The notes under the pieces were generated by a model, which was given only the letters and a program-made list of their open reading frames with translations, had not been told where the DNA came from and made no database searches. Below are positions 1-9,148 of a stretch of 64,000 nucleotides of DNA, piece after piece. The DNA is taken from assembly GCF_016863015.1 (NCBI RefSeq), contig NZ_BOOB01000009.1:248001-312000 (forward strand). The letters are read 5' to 3'. The position numbers were made by a program, and so were the translations under genes. Position 1 is the first letter of the stretch. Each line of letters begins with the position of its first letter. The stretch comes from Microbispora amethystogenes. Its GTDB lineage: Bacteria; Actinomycetota; Actinomycetes; Streptosporangiales; Streptosporangiaceae.

Positions 1-2433
1 CCCGTCCTCCACCAGCCAGGCGTGCAGCGAGGCCCGGTAGCCGACCGAGGCCCCCTCGCCGATCCGCAGCATCGCCGGGAGGTTGACGTCGGCGGTCGCG
101 ATGGCGGTGGCGGGTCCGACATCGGCGCCGAGCAGCCGCAGATAGGCGGCCATCATGGGGGAACCGCTCAGCGTCGGCAGCGGAGAGAGGGACAGCAGCA
201 GGTTCGTCGTCCACAGCCGCAGGTAGGTCGCGCCCCACAGCCGGTGACGACCCGGCCGTACGCCGGCCGACAGAGGTCGCACCAGCAGCACCGGCAGCAC
301 CCAGCGAACCCAGAGGTACGCGGTCGCCGCGGCCAGCGCCAGCGCGCCGACCAGGCCGGTCCCCGTTCCCGGGAGGAGCAGCCATCCCTCCTGCGGCCTG
401 TGGCCGCCGGAGATCGGGCCCGTGTGGGGCGTGGTCCAGGCGTACAGCGTGACGGAGACCGGCAACGTGACCATGAGGAGAAGCAGGTAGACGACCGCGC
501 TCTGCGCGGCCCCGGCCGCCGCGACCGCCCGGCCGCCGTGCCGCAGGGGCCCCGGGCGGGTACGGGAGGCCGGTGCGCGTACGCTCCCGAGACCCCCGTG
601 CGCGGAGAGGTGTGCGGCGAGGCGGCGTACGGTCGGGTTCGCATAGAGGTCGCGCACCGCGAGCCCCGCGCCGATCTCGCTCGTACGCAGGAGTGACACG
701 ATGCGTGCCGCCAGCAGGGAGTGGCCGCCGAGGTCGGTGAAGAAGTCCGCCTCGACCGAGAGCGACTCGGGGTCGAGCCCGAACTCCTCCGCCCACACGG
801 CGCGCAGTCGTGTCTCCAGTGCGCCCTCGGCGGGCGCCACCGGCCCGGAGCCGACCAGGCGGCGGCCGGTCGGCCGCGGCAGCCGCCCGCGGTCCACCTT
901 GCCGCTCGGCATGGTGGGCAGGGCGGCCACGACGTCCAGGAACGACGGCACCATGTAGGCGGGCAGCCGGCGGCTCAGACGATCGCGCAGCCGTCCGATG
1001 AGCGCCTCGTCGCCGGCCCCGCCGTCCGCGGGCACGATGTAGGCGGCCAGTTCCCCGTCCGGTCCGTCCACACCCGGCGCGGGCGTCAGGGCGGCCACGG
1101 CCTCGGAAACGCCGGCGTCCTCCAGCAGCACGTTCTCGATCTCGCCCAGGTCCACCCGGTGCCCGCGAATCTTCACCTCGGCGTCGGAGCGGCCGAGATA
1201 TTCGAGCTCCCCGGTCGCGGTCACCCGGCCGAGGTCCCCCGTGCGGTACAACCTGCCGCCGGGGGGCGCCAGCGGATGCTCGACGAAGCGATCGGCGGTC
1301 AGGTCGGGACGGCCGACGTAGCCGCGGGCGACGCCGGGACCTCCGATGCAGATCTCGCCGACCTCGCCGTCCGGCACCGGGTCGCGCCGTTCGTCGAGCA
1401 GCACGACGGTGTAGGTGGGCAACGGCCTGCCGATGGTGACCTGCCGTCCCGGCAGCAGTTCGGCGCAGGTCGCGGTGACCGTCGCCTCGGTCGGCCCGTA
1501 CGTGTTGAGCATCCGCCGCCCCGGCTTGCTCCACCGCTCCACCAGAGGCGCCGGGCAGGGCTCGCCCCCGACGAGGATGGTGCGCAGGGACGGCACGTCA
1601 CGCGGGAGCGTCGCGAGCAGTGTCGGGACGCAGTACAAAATCGTGATCTTGTGCTGGTCCAGGAAGTCCGCCAGCTCCGCGCCGAGCTGCCGGGAGCCGG
1701 CCGGGCCGGCGACGAGGACCGCGCCGGCCGCCCAGGTCGGCCAGATCTCCTCGACGGAGAAGTCGAAGGAGATGGACATTCCCTGGTAGACGCGGTCGGC
1801 CGGCCGCACGTCGTACAGCTCCGGCACCACGCCGAGGAAGTTGCAGATGCTCGACTGGGCCACCTCGACGCCCTTCGGGCGCCCGCTCGACCCGGAGGTG
1901 TACATGACGTACGCGGCCGGGTCGTCGTCCGCGGTGCCATCGAGCGGGCCGGGACCCGGGCGGGTGGCGGGGGCCGCCGCGATCAGGTCCGCGGAGGCGT
2001 CGAGGGCGAGCACGCGGCGGCCCGGCGCCCTGACGTCCGGAGCCCGTGCGGACGTCGTGAGCACGAGGTCGGCGCCGGCGTCGCCGATGATGTAGCCGGC
2101 CCGGTCAGGAGGCGACCGCGGGTCGAGCGGCACGAACGCTGCGCCCGCCTTCCCCACCGCGAGCAGCGCCAGGTAGGTGTCCGGCGACCTCGGCAGCAGG
2201 ATCGCCACCCGGGAGCCGCATCCGGCCCCCAGGTCGCGCAGGAGGTGCGCGAGCCGGTTCGCCCGAGCGTCGAGCGCGGCGTACGTCCAGCGCAGCCGCC
2301 CGCACTCCAGAGCCGTCGCCGACGGCGTCAGGTCGCAACGGGATTCGAAGACGTGGTGCAGGCGACCGGGCGACCTCCCGGGCAGGGCCCGCGAGGCGTC
2401 GGCCTGTGCTGTTCGAGCTAAGTAACCCGGCAT
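1..2433 (-). CDS. Pls/PosA-family non-ribosomal peptide synthetase, N-terminal part (cut by window edge)
   Basis: The 811 visible residues form an adenylation domain (about 25-480), a thiolation domain with phosphopantetheine Ser572 in GGHSLL, then membrane segments from about residue 640 and the start of a left-handed beta-helix-like region. Adenylation motifs are clear: YTSGSSGRPKGV, NTYGPTEAT, YRTGDLG, RGHRVDLGEIE and PSGKVDR with the catalytic Lys. Adenylation, carrier and membrane parts without a classical condensation domain are the layout of the epsilon-poly-lysine synthetase (Pls) family, which makes cationic homopolymers at the membrane. My hand-extracted pocket residues are D-F-E-Y-L-G-T-V-T; the acidic third position would suit a basic amino acid, which is inference. 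The start is ATG 2433, behind AAAGGGTGAT. The C-terminal part lies outside the window. Confidence 0.85.
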   Translation of the reverse strand, partial: MPGYLARTAQADASRALPGRSPGRLHHVFESRCDLTPSATALECGRLRWTYAALDARANRLAHLLRDLGAGCGSRVAILLPRSPDTYLALLAVGKAGAAFVPLDPRSPPDRAGYIIGDAGADLVLTTSARAPDVRAPGRRVLALDASADLIAAAPATRPGPGPLDGTADDDPAAYVMYTSGSSGRPKGVEVAQSSICNFLGVVPELYDVRPADRVYQGMSISFDFSVEEIWPTWAAGAVLVAGPAGSRQLGAELADFLDQHKITILYCVPTLLATLPRDVPSLRTILVGGEPCPAPLVERWSKPGRRMLNTYGPTEATVTATCAELLPGRQVTIGRPLPTYTVVLLDERRDPVPDGEVGEICIGGPGVARGYVGRPDLTADRFVEHPLAPPGGRLYRTGDLGRVTATGELEYLGRSDAEVKIRGHRVDLGEIENVLLEDAGVSEAVAALTPAPGVDGPDGELAAYIVPADGGAGDEALIGRLRDRLSRRLPAYMVPSFLDVVAALPTMPSGKVDRGRLPRPTGRRLVGSGPVAPAEGALETRLRAVWAEEFGLDPESLSVEADFFTDLGGHSLLAARIVSLLRTSEIGAGLAVRDLYANPTVRRLAAHLSAHGGLGSVRAPASRTRPGPLRHGGRAVAAAGAAQSAVVYLLLLMVTLPVSVTLYAWTTPHTGPISGGHRPQEGWLLLPGTGTGLVGALALAAATAYLWVRWVLPVLLVRPLSAGVRPGRHRLWGATYLRLWTTNLLLSLSPLPTLSGSPMMAAYLRLLGADVGPATAIATADVNLPAMLRIGEGASVGYRASLHAWLVEDG

Positions 2434-2631
2434 GATCACCCTTTGGCCGATCGCGTACGCGCTCTCCAGGGTGTGCCCCTGCCGGGGCCGCTCCTTGGCA
2501 GGGCTCCCGCACAATCCCGGTAAAGAACCGCCTTTTGTGGGGCGTGTGTGGTCTCAGTGACCCCTTCCGTCCCTCTATCGACGCATCGGTTCCGGTAGCG
2601 TGCCGTACGGCAGTGATCGAATGGAGGCGCG

Positions 2632-3789
2632 GTGAGCTGGGCGGACTTCCAGTACGAGATCTACCTCAACGGCATGTCGGGCGTCGTGCCGCGCCTGCCC
2701 ACGGATCTGACCCGGCTGGAGGAGATGGCCGAGCGGCGCCTGGGTCCCGGGCCGGTCGGCTACGTGGCAGGCAGCGCGGGCGGCGGGCGCACCGAACGGG
2801 CCAACCGCGAGGCGCTGGACCGCTGGCGCATCGTGCCGCGGATGCTGCGCGACGTGCGCGGGCGCGACCTGTCGGTGACCGTGCTCGGCCGGAGGCTGCC
2901 CGCGCCGCTGGCGCTCGCGCCGATCGGCGTGCTGTCGATCATGCATCCGGACGCCGAACCGGCCGCCGCCCGCGCCGCCGCGGCGCTGGGCGTGCCCTTC
3001 GTGCTGTCGTCGGCCTCCAGCACGCCGATGGAGGAGGTCGCCGCGGCCATGGGGGACGGCGAGCGGTGGTTCCAGCTCTACTGGGGCCGGGACCGCGAGG
3101 TCACCCTCAGCTTCCTCGCCCGGGCCAGGGCGTCGGGGTTCAGCGTGCTCGTCGTCACCCTCGACACACCGCTGCTGGCCTGGCGGCCCCGCGACCTCGA
3201 CCAGGCGTACCTGCCGTTCCTGCGCGGCGTCGGCACCGCCAACTACTTCACCGACCCGGCGTTCCAGGCCGGGCTCGCGCGGCCGGTGCACGAGGACCCG
3301 AACGCCGCCGTCCTGCACTTCGTCGGGCTGTTCGGCGACCCCGGCAAGACCTGGCCGGACCTCGCCCTGCTGCGCGAGCACTGGGACGGCCCGATCGTGC
3401 TGAAGGGCATCCTCCATCCCGACGACGCCCGGCTGGCCGCCGACGCCGGGATGGACGGGGTCGTCGTGTCCAACCACGGAGGGCGCCAGGTCAACGGGTC
3501 GATCGGGGCGGCCGACGCGCTGCCGGCCGTCGCCGACGCGGTCGCCGACCGGCTCACCGTGCTGTTCGACGGCGGCGTCCGCAGCGGGGACGACGTCGTC
3601 AAGGCCCTCGCGCTCGGCGCGAGGACCGTGCTGCTGGGCCGGCCGTACGCGTACGGGCTGGGCCTGGACGGCCAGGCGGGGGTGGAGCACGTGCTCCGCT
3701 GCGTGCTGGCGGAGACCGAGCTCACCTTGGCCCTGTCCGGCTGCGCCGGGCCCGCCGCGATCACCCCGGCCATGGTCGCCCGCTTCTGA
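2632..3789 (+). CDS. FMN-dependent alpha-hydroxy acid oxidase, lactate 2-monooxygenase-like
   Basis: This 385-residue protein has the TIM-barrel signature of FMN 2-hydroxyacid dehydrogenases. The active-site segment SNHGGRQVNGSIGA holds the catalytic His and substrate-binding Arg, and DGGVRSGDDVVKALALGA with LLGRPYAYG forms the FMN phosphate site. The family oxidises L-2-hydroxy acids such as lactate to the keto acid, or to acetate and CO2 in the monooxygenase branch. The segment KGILHPDDA favours the lactate 2-monooxygenase branch, but I cannot separate it from an L-lactate oxidase by eye. The start is GTG 2632, six bases after an AATGGAGG ribosome site. It is transcribed away from the synthetase gene across 198 bases and appears monocistronic. 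Confidence 0.85.
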   Translation: MSWADFQYEIYLNGMSGVVPRLPTDLTRLEEMAERRLGPGPVGYVAGSAGGGRTERANREALDRWRIVPRMLRDVRGRDLSVTVLGRRLPAPLALAPIGVLSIMHPDAEPAAARAAAALGVPFVLSSASSTPMEEVAAAMGDGERWFQLYWGRDREVTLSFLARARASGFSVLVVTLDTPLLAWRPRDLDQAYLPFLRGVGTANYFTDPAFQAGLARPVHEDPNAAVLHFVGLFGDPGKTWPDLALLREHWDGPIVLKGILHPDDARLAADAGMDGVVVSNHGGRQVNGSIGAADALPAVADAVADRLTVLFDGGVRSGDDVVKALALGARTVLLGRPYAYGLGLDGQAGVEHVLRCVLAETELTLALSGCAGPAAITPAMVARF

Positions 3790-3800
3790 CCCCGGCGCGC

Positions 3801-4789
3801 TCAGGTGGCCGAGCCGAGGTCCTCGGCGAGGGCCGACTCCTCCAGCCTCTCCCGCCGGGCGGTGACGGGGCCGGCCGCCGCGAGCTCCGCCGCCTGGGCG
3901 CGCTCGGCCTCGCCGAGCTGCCGGTGCGCGGCGGTGAGGATCACCGCGCCGAGGAGGACGGCCGCGGCCCCCAGGTAGAACGGCGCGTGCTGACTGTCGA
4001 AGTGCTCGGCAAGCCTGCCCGCGACGAAGGGCGCGAGACCGCCGCCGATGAAGCGGACGAACCCGTAGGAGGCCGAGGCGACCGGCCGCTCCACCGGCGA
4101 GACGGTCATGACCGCCTGGGTGGTGACCGTGTTGTTGACGCCGATGAAGACACCCGCGACGATCACTCCGCAGCGGGGGCGGGGGTGGGCCGGACCAGGG
4201 TCACGGTGGCGACCAGGGCGATCGCCATCAGCACCGCGACGCCGTAGAACGGGCCGCGCCAGCTGATGCCGCCCAGGGTCCCGCCGAGCAGGGGGCCGAC
4301 CGCGATGCCGACGCCGAGCGCGGTCTCGTACAGGATGATCGCCCCGGCGAAGCCGCCGCTGCCGGAGGCGACGATGACCGCGAGGGAGGTGGCGATGAAC
4401 AGCGCGTTGCCGAGGCCCCAGCCGGCCCGGAAGCCGACGATGCCGCCGATGCTCCCGGACGCGCCGGCGAGCGCGGCGAACACCACGATCAGGGCCAGAC
4501 CGGCGATGAGCGTGCGCTTGGCGCCGATCCGGCTGGAGACCCATCCGGTGACCAGCATGGCCACCGCGGTCACCACCAGATAGCTGGTGAACAGCAGCGA
4601 GACCTGGCTGGGCGTGGCGTGCAGCTTCGAGCTGAGCGCGGGCAGGATCGGGTCCACCAGCCCTATCCCCATGAACGAGATCACGCAGGCGAAGGCGACG
4701 GCCCAGACCGCCCTCGGCTGCTTGAAGGGGCCGGCGGCGGGGGCATGAGCGCCGGTGGTATGAGAGACGGGGGCATGAGCAGAGCTCAC
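3801..4789 (-). pseudogene. MFS drug-type transporter broken by internal deletion and frameshift
   Basis: The N-terminal half starts at GTG 4789 behind CAGGAGGTCCG. It encodes six membrane segments, including the MFS loop GWVSSRIGAKRTL, and stops at 4163 after PTPAPAAE. The next bases continue in another frame with a typical late MFS section (VIVAGVFIGVNNTVTTQAVM, then SPVERPVASASYGFVRFIGG), ending at 3801. In intact relatives about 110-120 residues covering roughly helices 7-9 lie between these parts. Here they are missing and the two halves are joined out of frame at about 4165-4170. The product cannot be a working 12-helix transporter. The upstream marR gene and its operator look intact, so the damage seems recent. 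A sequencing error could explain the frameshift but not the missing helices. Confidence 0.8.
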
Positions 4790-4828
4790 CGGACCTCCTG
4801 GGGGTAGCGAGGGGGAGCGCCCTGGTCC

Positions 4829-5293
4829 CTACTCGCCGGCCTCGCTCTGGAGCAGGCGGCGGAGCAGGGGGAGGAACTCGCCGGCGATCCGCGTCAGGTC
4901 GCGCAGCTCATCGGGGGAGAGCGTGCCGAGCAGCTCGGTGAGCCGCTCCCTGCGCAGACGGCGCCGCTCGGCGAGCAGCGCGCGGCCGGCGTCGGTGACG
5001 GCGACCCGCACCGCCCGGCCGTCGAGGTCGTCGGCCGACCGGTCCACCAGCCCCTCGCGCTCCAGGCGCCGCACGAGCTGGGTCATCGACGGCTGGGTGA
5101 CGGCCTGCCGCGAGGCGAGGACGCTCAGCCGCTCGGGGCCGTTGCGGTCGAGGTACGACAGGGTGGCCGCGGCCGTGAGGCTGAGGTCGCCCTGCGCGGA
5201 CAGCCGCCGTACGGCGAGCACCGCGAGGTCGTCCAGCACGGCGGCGACCGCGGGGGAGTCCTCGCCGGGATCGGCGTTCGGGACGGTGGACAC
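4829..5293 (-). CDS. MarR-family transcriptional regulator
   Basis: The 154-residue protein has the MarR winged helix-turn-helix. The recognition region is ASRQAVTQPSMTQLVRRLEREGLV, here split as VTQPSMTQLVRRLEREGLV, followed by the wing DDLDGRAVRVAVTDAG. Family members repress a neighbouring efflux pump until a small phenolic or drug ligand binds. The gene lies 39 bases upstream of the broken MFS transporter on the same strand, so the two were once an operon. The start is GTG 5293 with GGAGG eight bases upstream. A 21-bp dyad at 5321-5341 lies just upstream and is the likely autoregulatory operator. Confidence 0.88.
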   Translation of the reverse strand: MSTVPNADPGEDSPAVAAVLDDLAVLAVRRLSAQGDLSLTAAATLSYLDRNGPERLSVLASRQAVTQPSMTQLVRRLEREGLVDRSADDLDGRAVRVAVTDAGRALLAERRRLRRERLTELLGTLSPDELRDLTRIAGEFLPLLRRLLQSEAGE

Positions 5294-5320
5294 GGAGTTC
5301 CTCCGGACGGGTGACGGAAA

Positions 5321-5341
5321 TTACATAGGGAGCTTATGCAA
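5321..5341. promoter_or_regulatory. Probable MarR operator
   Basis: TTACATA, seven bases, then TATGCAA. The arms pair at six of seven positions, 27 bases upstream of the marR start. The size and AT-rich arms fit a MarR dimer site. Binding is inferred. Confidence 0.55.
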
Positions 5342-5394
5342 CTGCTAGGAATGCTCCCTTACAGGGGGTCTGCCCGGGGCCGTCCGGAAACAGA

Positions 5395-5433
5395 GCCGCC
5401 CGCGTACCGGCCGGAAACCGGTACGCGGGCGGC
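5395..5433 (-). terminator. Hairpin terminator after the GH35 gene
   Basis: GCCGCCCGCGTACCGG (5395-5410) pairs perfectly with 5418-5433 around a seven-base loop. The hairpin begins 19 bases beyond the stop of the GH35 gene. There is no T tract, which is usual in GC-rich actinomycetes. Confidence 0.7.
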
Positions 5434-5451
5434 CCGCCGCTGACGCGGCGC

Positions 5452-8370
5452 TCAGCGGGTGAGGGGGTACGACGGCCCCGGGACGTCCGGGACGGGCACC
5501 CCGCCGCGTACGGCTCCGTACGCGAACAGGCCGATCGGGCCGGGCCCGCCGGTGGCGGCCGCGGTCGAGGTGACGGCCAGGGCGAGGGTGTTGCGGCCGT
5601 GCTCGCGCAGCAGCCCGGCGGGCAGCACGAACTCCTTCTGCGGCCCGATGTCGCCGCCGTACTGGCCGATGTTCCAGCCGTTGAGGTAGACCATCGTCCG
5701 GGAGCCCGCCGGGACGGCGCCGCCGAAGCGCAGGCCCACGGAGACGTCCTGGCCCCCGGGCAGGTCGAGCCCGAATTCGGTGCGATACCACGTGACGCCG
5801 GGCGCGAGCGGCCGTGCGGCCGGGGCGGCCACCTCCTTCCAGGAGCGGTCGGGGTAGCCGGGCAGGTGCCAGCCGGAGCGCTCGCCGTACAGGCCGCCGG
5901 TGTTGAGCGGCCCGCGCACCGGGTCGGTCAGGTCCTCGCCGCCGCGGGCGCCCTGGATCTTCCAGGCGACCGTCGCGGGCGACCCCTCCACCGAGGCGGC
6001 GACCAGGCCGCGCGGCTGCTTGAAGCGGTTGTCGTCGGCCGTCCAGTCGTCGTTGTGCCCCATGTTCTGCACGAGGACCGCCAGCGTTGCGGTGCGCCCC
6101 GGCTTCAGCAGGCCCGCGGGGACCGTGAATCGGCCCGGCCCCGGATCGGGGTTCGCCGCGTCGACGTCGGCCTGGGTGCCGCCCGCGGCCGAGCCGAGGT
6201 AGCGCCCGTCGAGCCAGACGAGGTAGCGGCCGCGTCTCCCGGTGATCGCGTTCAGCGCCACGGTGGTCTCCGCGCCCGTCGCGGTGAAGCGGCCGCGATA
6301 CCAGACGTCGCCGTAGTGGAAGCCGTAGTCGTCGGCGTACAGCACCGGCCCGGCCTTCGGCTTCATCGGGCTCTCGGTCGTGGTCCTGTCCGCCGTCCGC
6401 CAGGACGAGTCGTCGAACCCGGGCGCGGCCTCCGGCGCCTCGTCGTGGACGCGCCACCCGGTGAGCGCGGGCAGGCGCGCCGCCTCGCGTGGACCGGGCA
6501 CCCGGCCGAGCAGCGACCCGCTCGGCGTCCGGGTGACGCGCACGTCCGTGTCGCCCGCGCCGCCGGCGAGGCGCAGCCGGGAGGCCTGCACGTCGGCGAA
6601 GACCTCCACCTCGCCCGCCTGGGCGGTGTCGGCGGTGAGCCGCACGGTCCCGCCCTCGACGGCGGCCGACCGGACGAGGGATGTGCCCCGCACCAGCACC
6701 GGGGCGGCGTCGGTGCCCGCCCGCCAGAAGGTCGCGGCGGTCTCGTCGGTGCCCAGCAGGAGCAGCAGCGGCCGGCGCCCGCCGCCCGAGACCAGCACGC
6801 GGGCGAGGCCCCGGTGGGTGTAGTCCAGCCGGAGGTCGCCGCCCGCGAACGCCCAGCGGACGTCGCCCTCCAGCACCCTCACCTGGGGTTTCGCCGGGTA
6901 ACGCAGGATCGTCGCGCCCGGGGAGCCCGCCGTGCCGTACAGCACCGCGACGTCCCGGCCGCCGATGTGGGCGTGGGTCATGATCTCCGAACTGGACGCC
7001 GCCAGGCGCTGGCCGCCCAGGTCGTACGCGCCGACCAGGACGTGCGCGTCCCGTCCCGCGACCTGGACGGGCAGGGCGTACGTGCCGTCCGGGACGGTCC
7101 ACGAGAGCGTGGCCGCGTCGGTGGTGGTGGCGGCGCGGTCGGCGTGCCGGACGAGCGCGAACCGGGTGCCGGTGTCCGGGTTCGTCCGGGCGACGACCCC
7201 GATGGCCGGGTTGTCCGTCGTGGGAGCCGCCGCCGGGTCGGTCTTGGCCAGAGGGGCGACGGACTGCAGGAAGTAGCCCTGCCGCTTGAACTCGTCGTAC
7301 TTCGTGGTCGGCTGCCTGGCCTCGGTGAGGGCCGCGCCGTAGTCGTAGGAGGTGTAGACGTCGTTGGGCTGGGCGAGGAAACCCCAGTTGGTGCCGCCGA
7401 AGCCCATGTAGTAGTTGAACAGCGTCGCGCCGCTCACCATCAGGTTGGACTTGTAGAAGTACTTCATGTACGCCGGGCCGGTCAGCGCCCGGCACCGCTC
7501 GTAGCCCGCGTTCTCCAGGTCGATGGACCCGGCCTGGTACTCGGCGGCGAAGACCGGCGCGTCGTCGCGCAGCCGCTCGGTGACCCCCTCGCCCCACGGT
7601 CCCCACACCGTCTCGGCGTTCGGGCAGTCGAAGGACTGGGGGTAGTCGTCCACCCCGGGCATCTGGACGGCTCCCGGGCCCGTGGCCCAGGTAGAGGTCC
7701 AGTCGGCGGCGTCGCAGCAGTCGTTCGTGGTGATCGGCACGTCGATGCCGTCCGCCCGCGCCTGGTCCTGGATGTCCTGCATGTACGCCGCGTCGGTGTT
7801 GGCGGCGTACTCGTTCTCCGCGTTGTAGAGGATCACCGACCCGCCGCGGCCCACCTGGTGCCTGGCGATGATCGGGTTGATGTGGTGGAGCCAGTCGCGG
7901 TAGGCCTCGGTGAACCCGGGGTCGCTGCTGCGGCCCCGGCCGGGCACGTTCTTCAGCCATCCGGGGAACCCGCCGCCGGTGGTCTCCGCGTTGATGTACG
8001 GCCCGGGGCGGGCGACGACGTACAGGCCCGCCCGCTCGGCCGTACGCAGGAAGCGGTCGACGTCGCGCACCCCGGTGAAGTCGTACACGCCCGGCTTGGG
8101 GGAGTGGTAGGCCCAGTCGAAGTAGACGGAGACGGCGTTGAACCCGCCGGCCCTGATCTTCTCCAGCACGTCCCGCCAGAGGCCCGGGCTCGGCAGCCGG
8201 AAGTAGTGGATCTCGGCGGCCTGCACGACGACCCTCCGGCCGTCGATCATGAGCGAGTGGTGGTCGTAGGTGACCCGGGACGCCGCCGGGGCGGCCGCCG
8301 CCGGGCCCTGGAGCGGCACGGGCAGGAGGACGAGCAGTGCCGCGAGCACGGCCAGGACCTTGCGCACCAT
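5452..8370 (-). CDS. Secreted GH35 beta-galactosidase
   Basis: This 972-residue protein starts with a signal peptide (MVRKVLAVLAALLVLLPVP, cleavage near AAAAPAAS). The GH35 catalytic barrel spans about residues 35-370. In NAENEY, Glu187 is the likely acid/base, and in FAAEYQAG, Glu277 is the likely nucleophile. The motifs FDWAYHSPKPGVYDFTG and RPGPYINAETTGGGFPGWL are typical of the family. The rest is beta-sandwich domains ending with the jelly-roll segment YLNGWNIGQYGGDIGPQ. It should release terminal beta-galactose from plant or microbial glycans outside the cell. The start is ATG 8370. A TTGACG box on the minus strand at 8450-8455 is a possible -35 element. A GC-rich hairpin follows the gene. 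Confidence 0.9.
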   Translation of the reverse strand: MVRKVLAVLAALLVLLPVPLQGPAAAAPAASRVTYDHHSLMIDGRRVVVQAAEIHYFRLPSPGLWRDVLEKIRAGGFNAVSVYFDWAYHSPKPGVYDFTGVRDVDRFLRTAERAGLYVVARPGPYINAETTGGGFPGWLKNVPGRGRSSDPGFTEAYRDWLHHINPIIARHQVGRGGSVILYNAENEYAANTDAAYMQDIQDQARADGIDVPITTNDCCDAADWTSTWATGPGAVQMPGVDDYPQSFDCPNAETVWGPWGEGVTERLRDDAPVFAAEYQAGSIDLENAGYERCRALTGPAYMKYFYKSNLMVSGATLFNYYMGFGGTNWGFLAQPNDVYTSYDYGAALTEARQPTTKYDEFKRQGYFLQSVAPLAKTDPAAAPTTDNPAIGVVARTNPDTGTRFALVRHADRAATTTDAATLSWTVPDGTYALPVQVAGRDAHVLVGAYDLGGQRLAASSSEIMTHAHIGGRDVAVLYGTAGSPGATILRYPAKPQVRVLEGDVRWAFAGGDLRLDYTHRGLARVLVSGGGRRPLLLLLGTDETAATFWRAGTDAAPVLVRGTSLVRSAAVEGGTVRLTADTAQAGEVEVFADVQASRLRLAGGAGDTDVRVTRTPSGSLLGRVPGPREAARLPALTGWRVHDEAPEAAPGFDDSSWRTADRTTTESPMKPKAGPVLYADDYGFHYGDVWYRGRFTATGAETTVALNAITGRRGRYLVWLDGRYLGSAAGGTQADVDAANPDPGPGRFTVPAGLLKPGRTATLAVLVQNMGHNDDWTADDNRFKQPRGLVAASVEGSPATVAWKIQGARGGEDLTDPVRGPLNTGGLYGERSGWHLPGYPDRSWKEVAAPAARPLAPGVTWYRTEFGLDLPGGQDVSVGLRFGGAVPAGSRTMVYLNGWNIGQYGGDIGPQKEFVLPAGLLREHGRNTLALAVTSTAAATGGPGPIGLFAYGAVRGGVPVPDVPGPSYPLTR

Positions 8371-8468
8371 TACCGGCCTTCCGATCGTCGGGGCGGGGGT
8401 GTCTCCTCGTGCGATCTTTCCGGATTAGTTTGACTACCGCCCCAACAAACGTCAACGGCCGGTCCGGG

Positions 8469-8894
8469 TCAGCCGCGTCTGGCGGGCGGCCAGCCGTGGC
8501 CCCAGCCGCCCTGCGCCATCGTCTGGAACGCCCACCCGTCCTCGGTGCGGACCAGCAGGTCGCCGTAGCGCATGCGCTCCCTCCGTCCCTCGATCGTCAT
8601 CGTCGCCGTGGTCTCCACGAAGACGAGGTTGGGGCTGAGGAAGTGCGGCGTCCTCGACGACTCCAGGTCGAGCCCCGCCGTTCCGCCGCCCATCGCCTCC
8701 CGCATCGCCTCGACGTACTCGGCGCGCGTCCACTGCCGGACGGCCGCGAACCCGCCCGGCACGTCGGTGGCCAGGTTCATCGGGAAGACCGCCAGGTCGG
8801 CCAGCTCCTCGATCGCCCCCTGCTCGGCGAGCGCGTCGTACCGGGTGAACCACTCCTCGACGCTCTTGCGCTCCTCGTCGCTCGGCTCGTACAC
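8469..8894 (-). CDS. NTF2-like (SnoaL/DUF4440-type) protein
   Basis: The 141-residue product has the alpha+beta pattern of NTF2-like proteins: an N-terminal helix (SVEEWFTRYDALAEQGAIEEL), then strands in FVETTATMTIEG and YGDLLVRTEDGWAFQ. Such proteins are small-molecule enzymes or binding modules, and nothing here identifies a substrate. A longer frame opens at 9059, but GTG 8894 follows AGGAGAGGGG at the right distance and begins the conserved fold, so I chose it. Its upstream neighbour, a membrane protein, is divergently transcribed. Confidence 0.7.
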   Translation of the reverse strand: MYEPSDEERKSVEEWFTRYDALAEQGAIEELADLAVFPMNLATDVPGGFAAVRQWTRAEYVEAMREAMGGGTAGLDLESSRTPHFLSPNLVFVETTATMTIEGRRERMRYGDLLVRTEDGWAFQTMAQGGWGHGWPPARRG

Positions 8895-9148
8895 CGATTC
8901 GCCCCTCTCCTGTCGCACGTCCGTCTTCCCGTCGATCGTGCCGCGCGCCGGGGCGAAGCGCGCGGGACGAATTCGGGGGAATTTCGGCGGTGTCCTCCGC
9001 CCGGTGTGACCTGCGTCATCGCCGGAGAAGGCGGTCGCCGTGCGTGCGGGGGCGGACACCGGCCGCGCATGAGGCGCCGATCACCGGGTAGCTGCCGCCC
9101 TCGTAGGTCCCCGCCCCCGGCGGTGGAAGGCTCTGAACAGGAGGACTT

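Noticed and set aside
5345-8455. Long frames overlapping the GH35 gene (1036 and 944 codons)
   Set aside because: Both are out-of-frame or antisense shadows with Arg/Pro/Gly-rich composition. The GH35 frame has a signal peptide and catalytic motifs.
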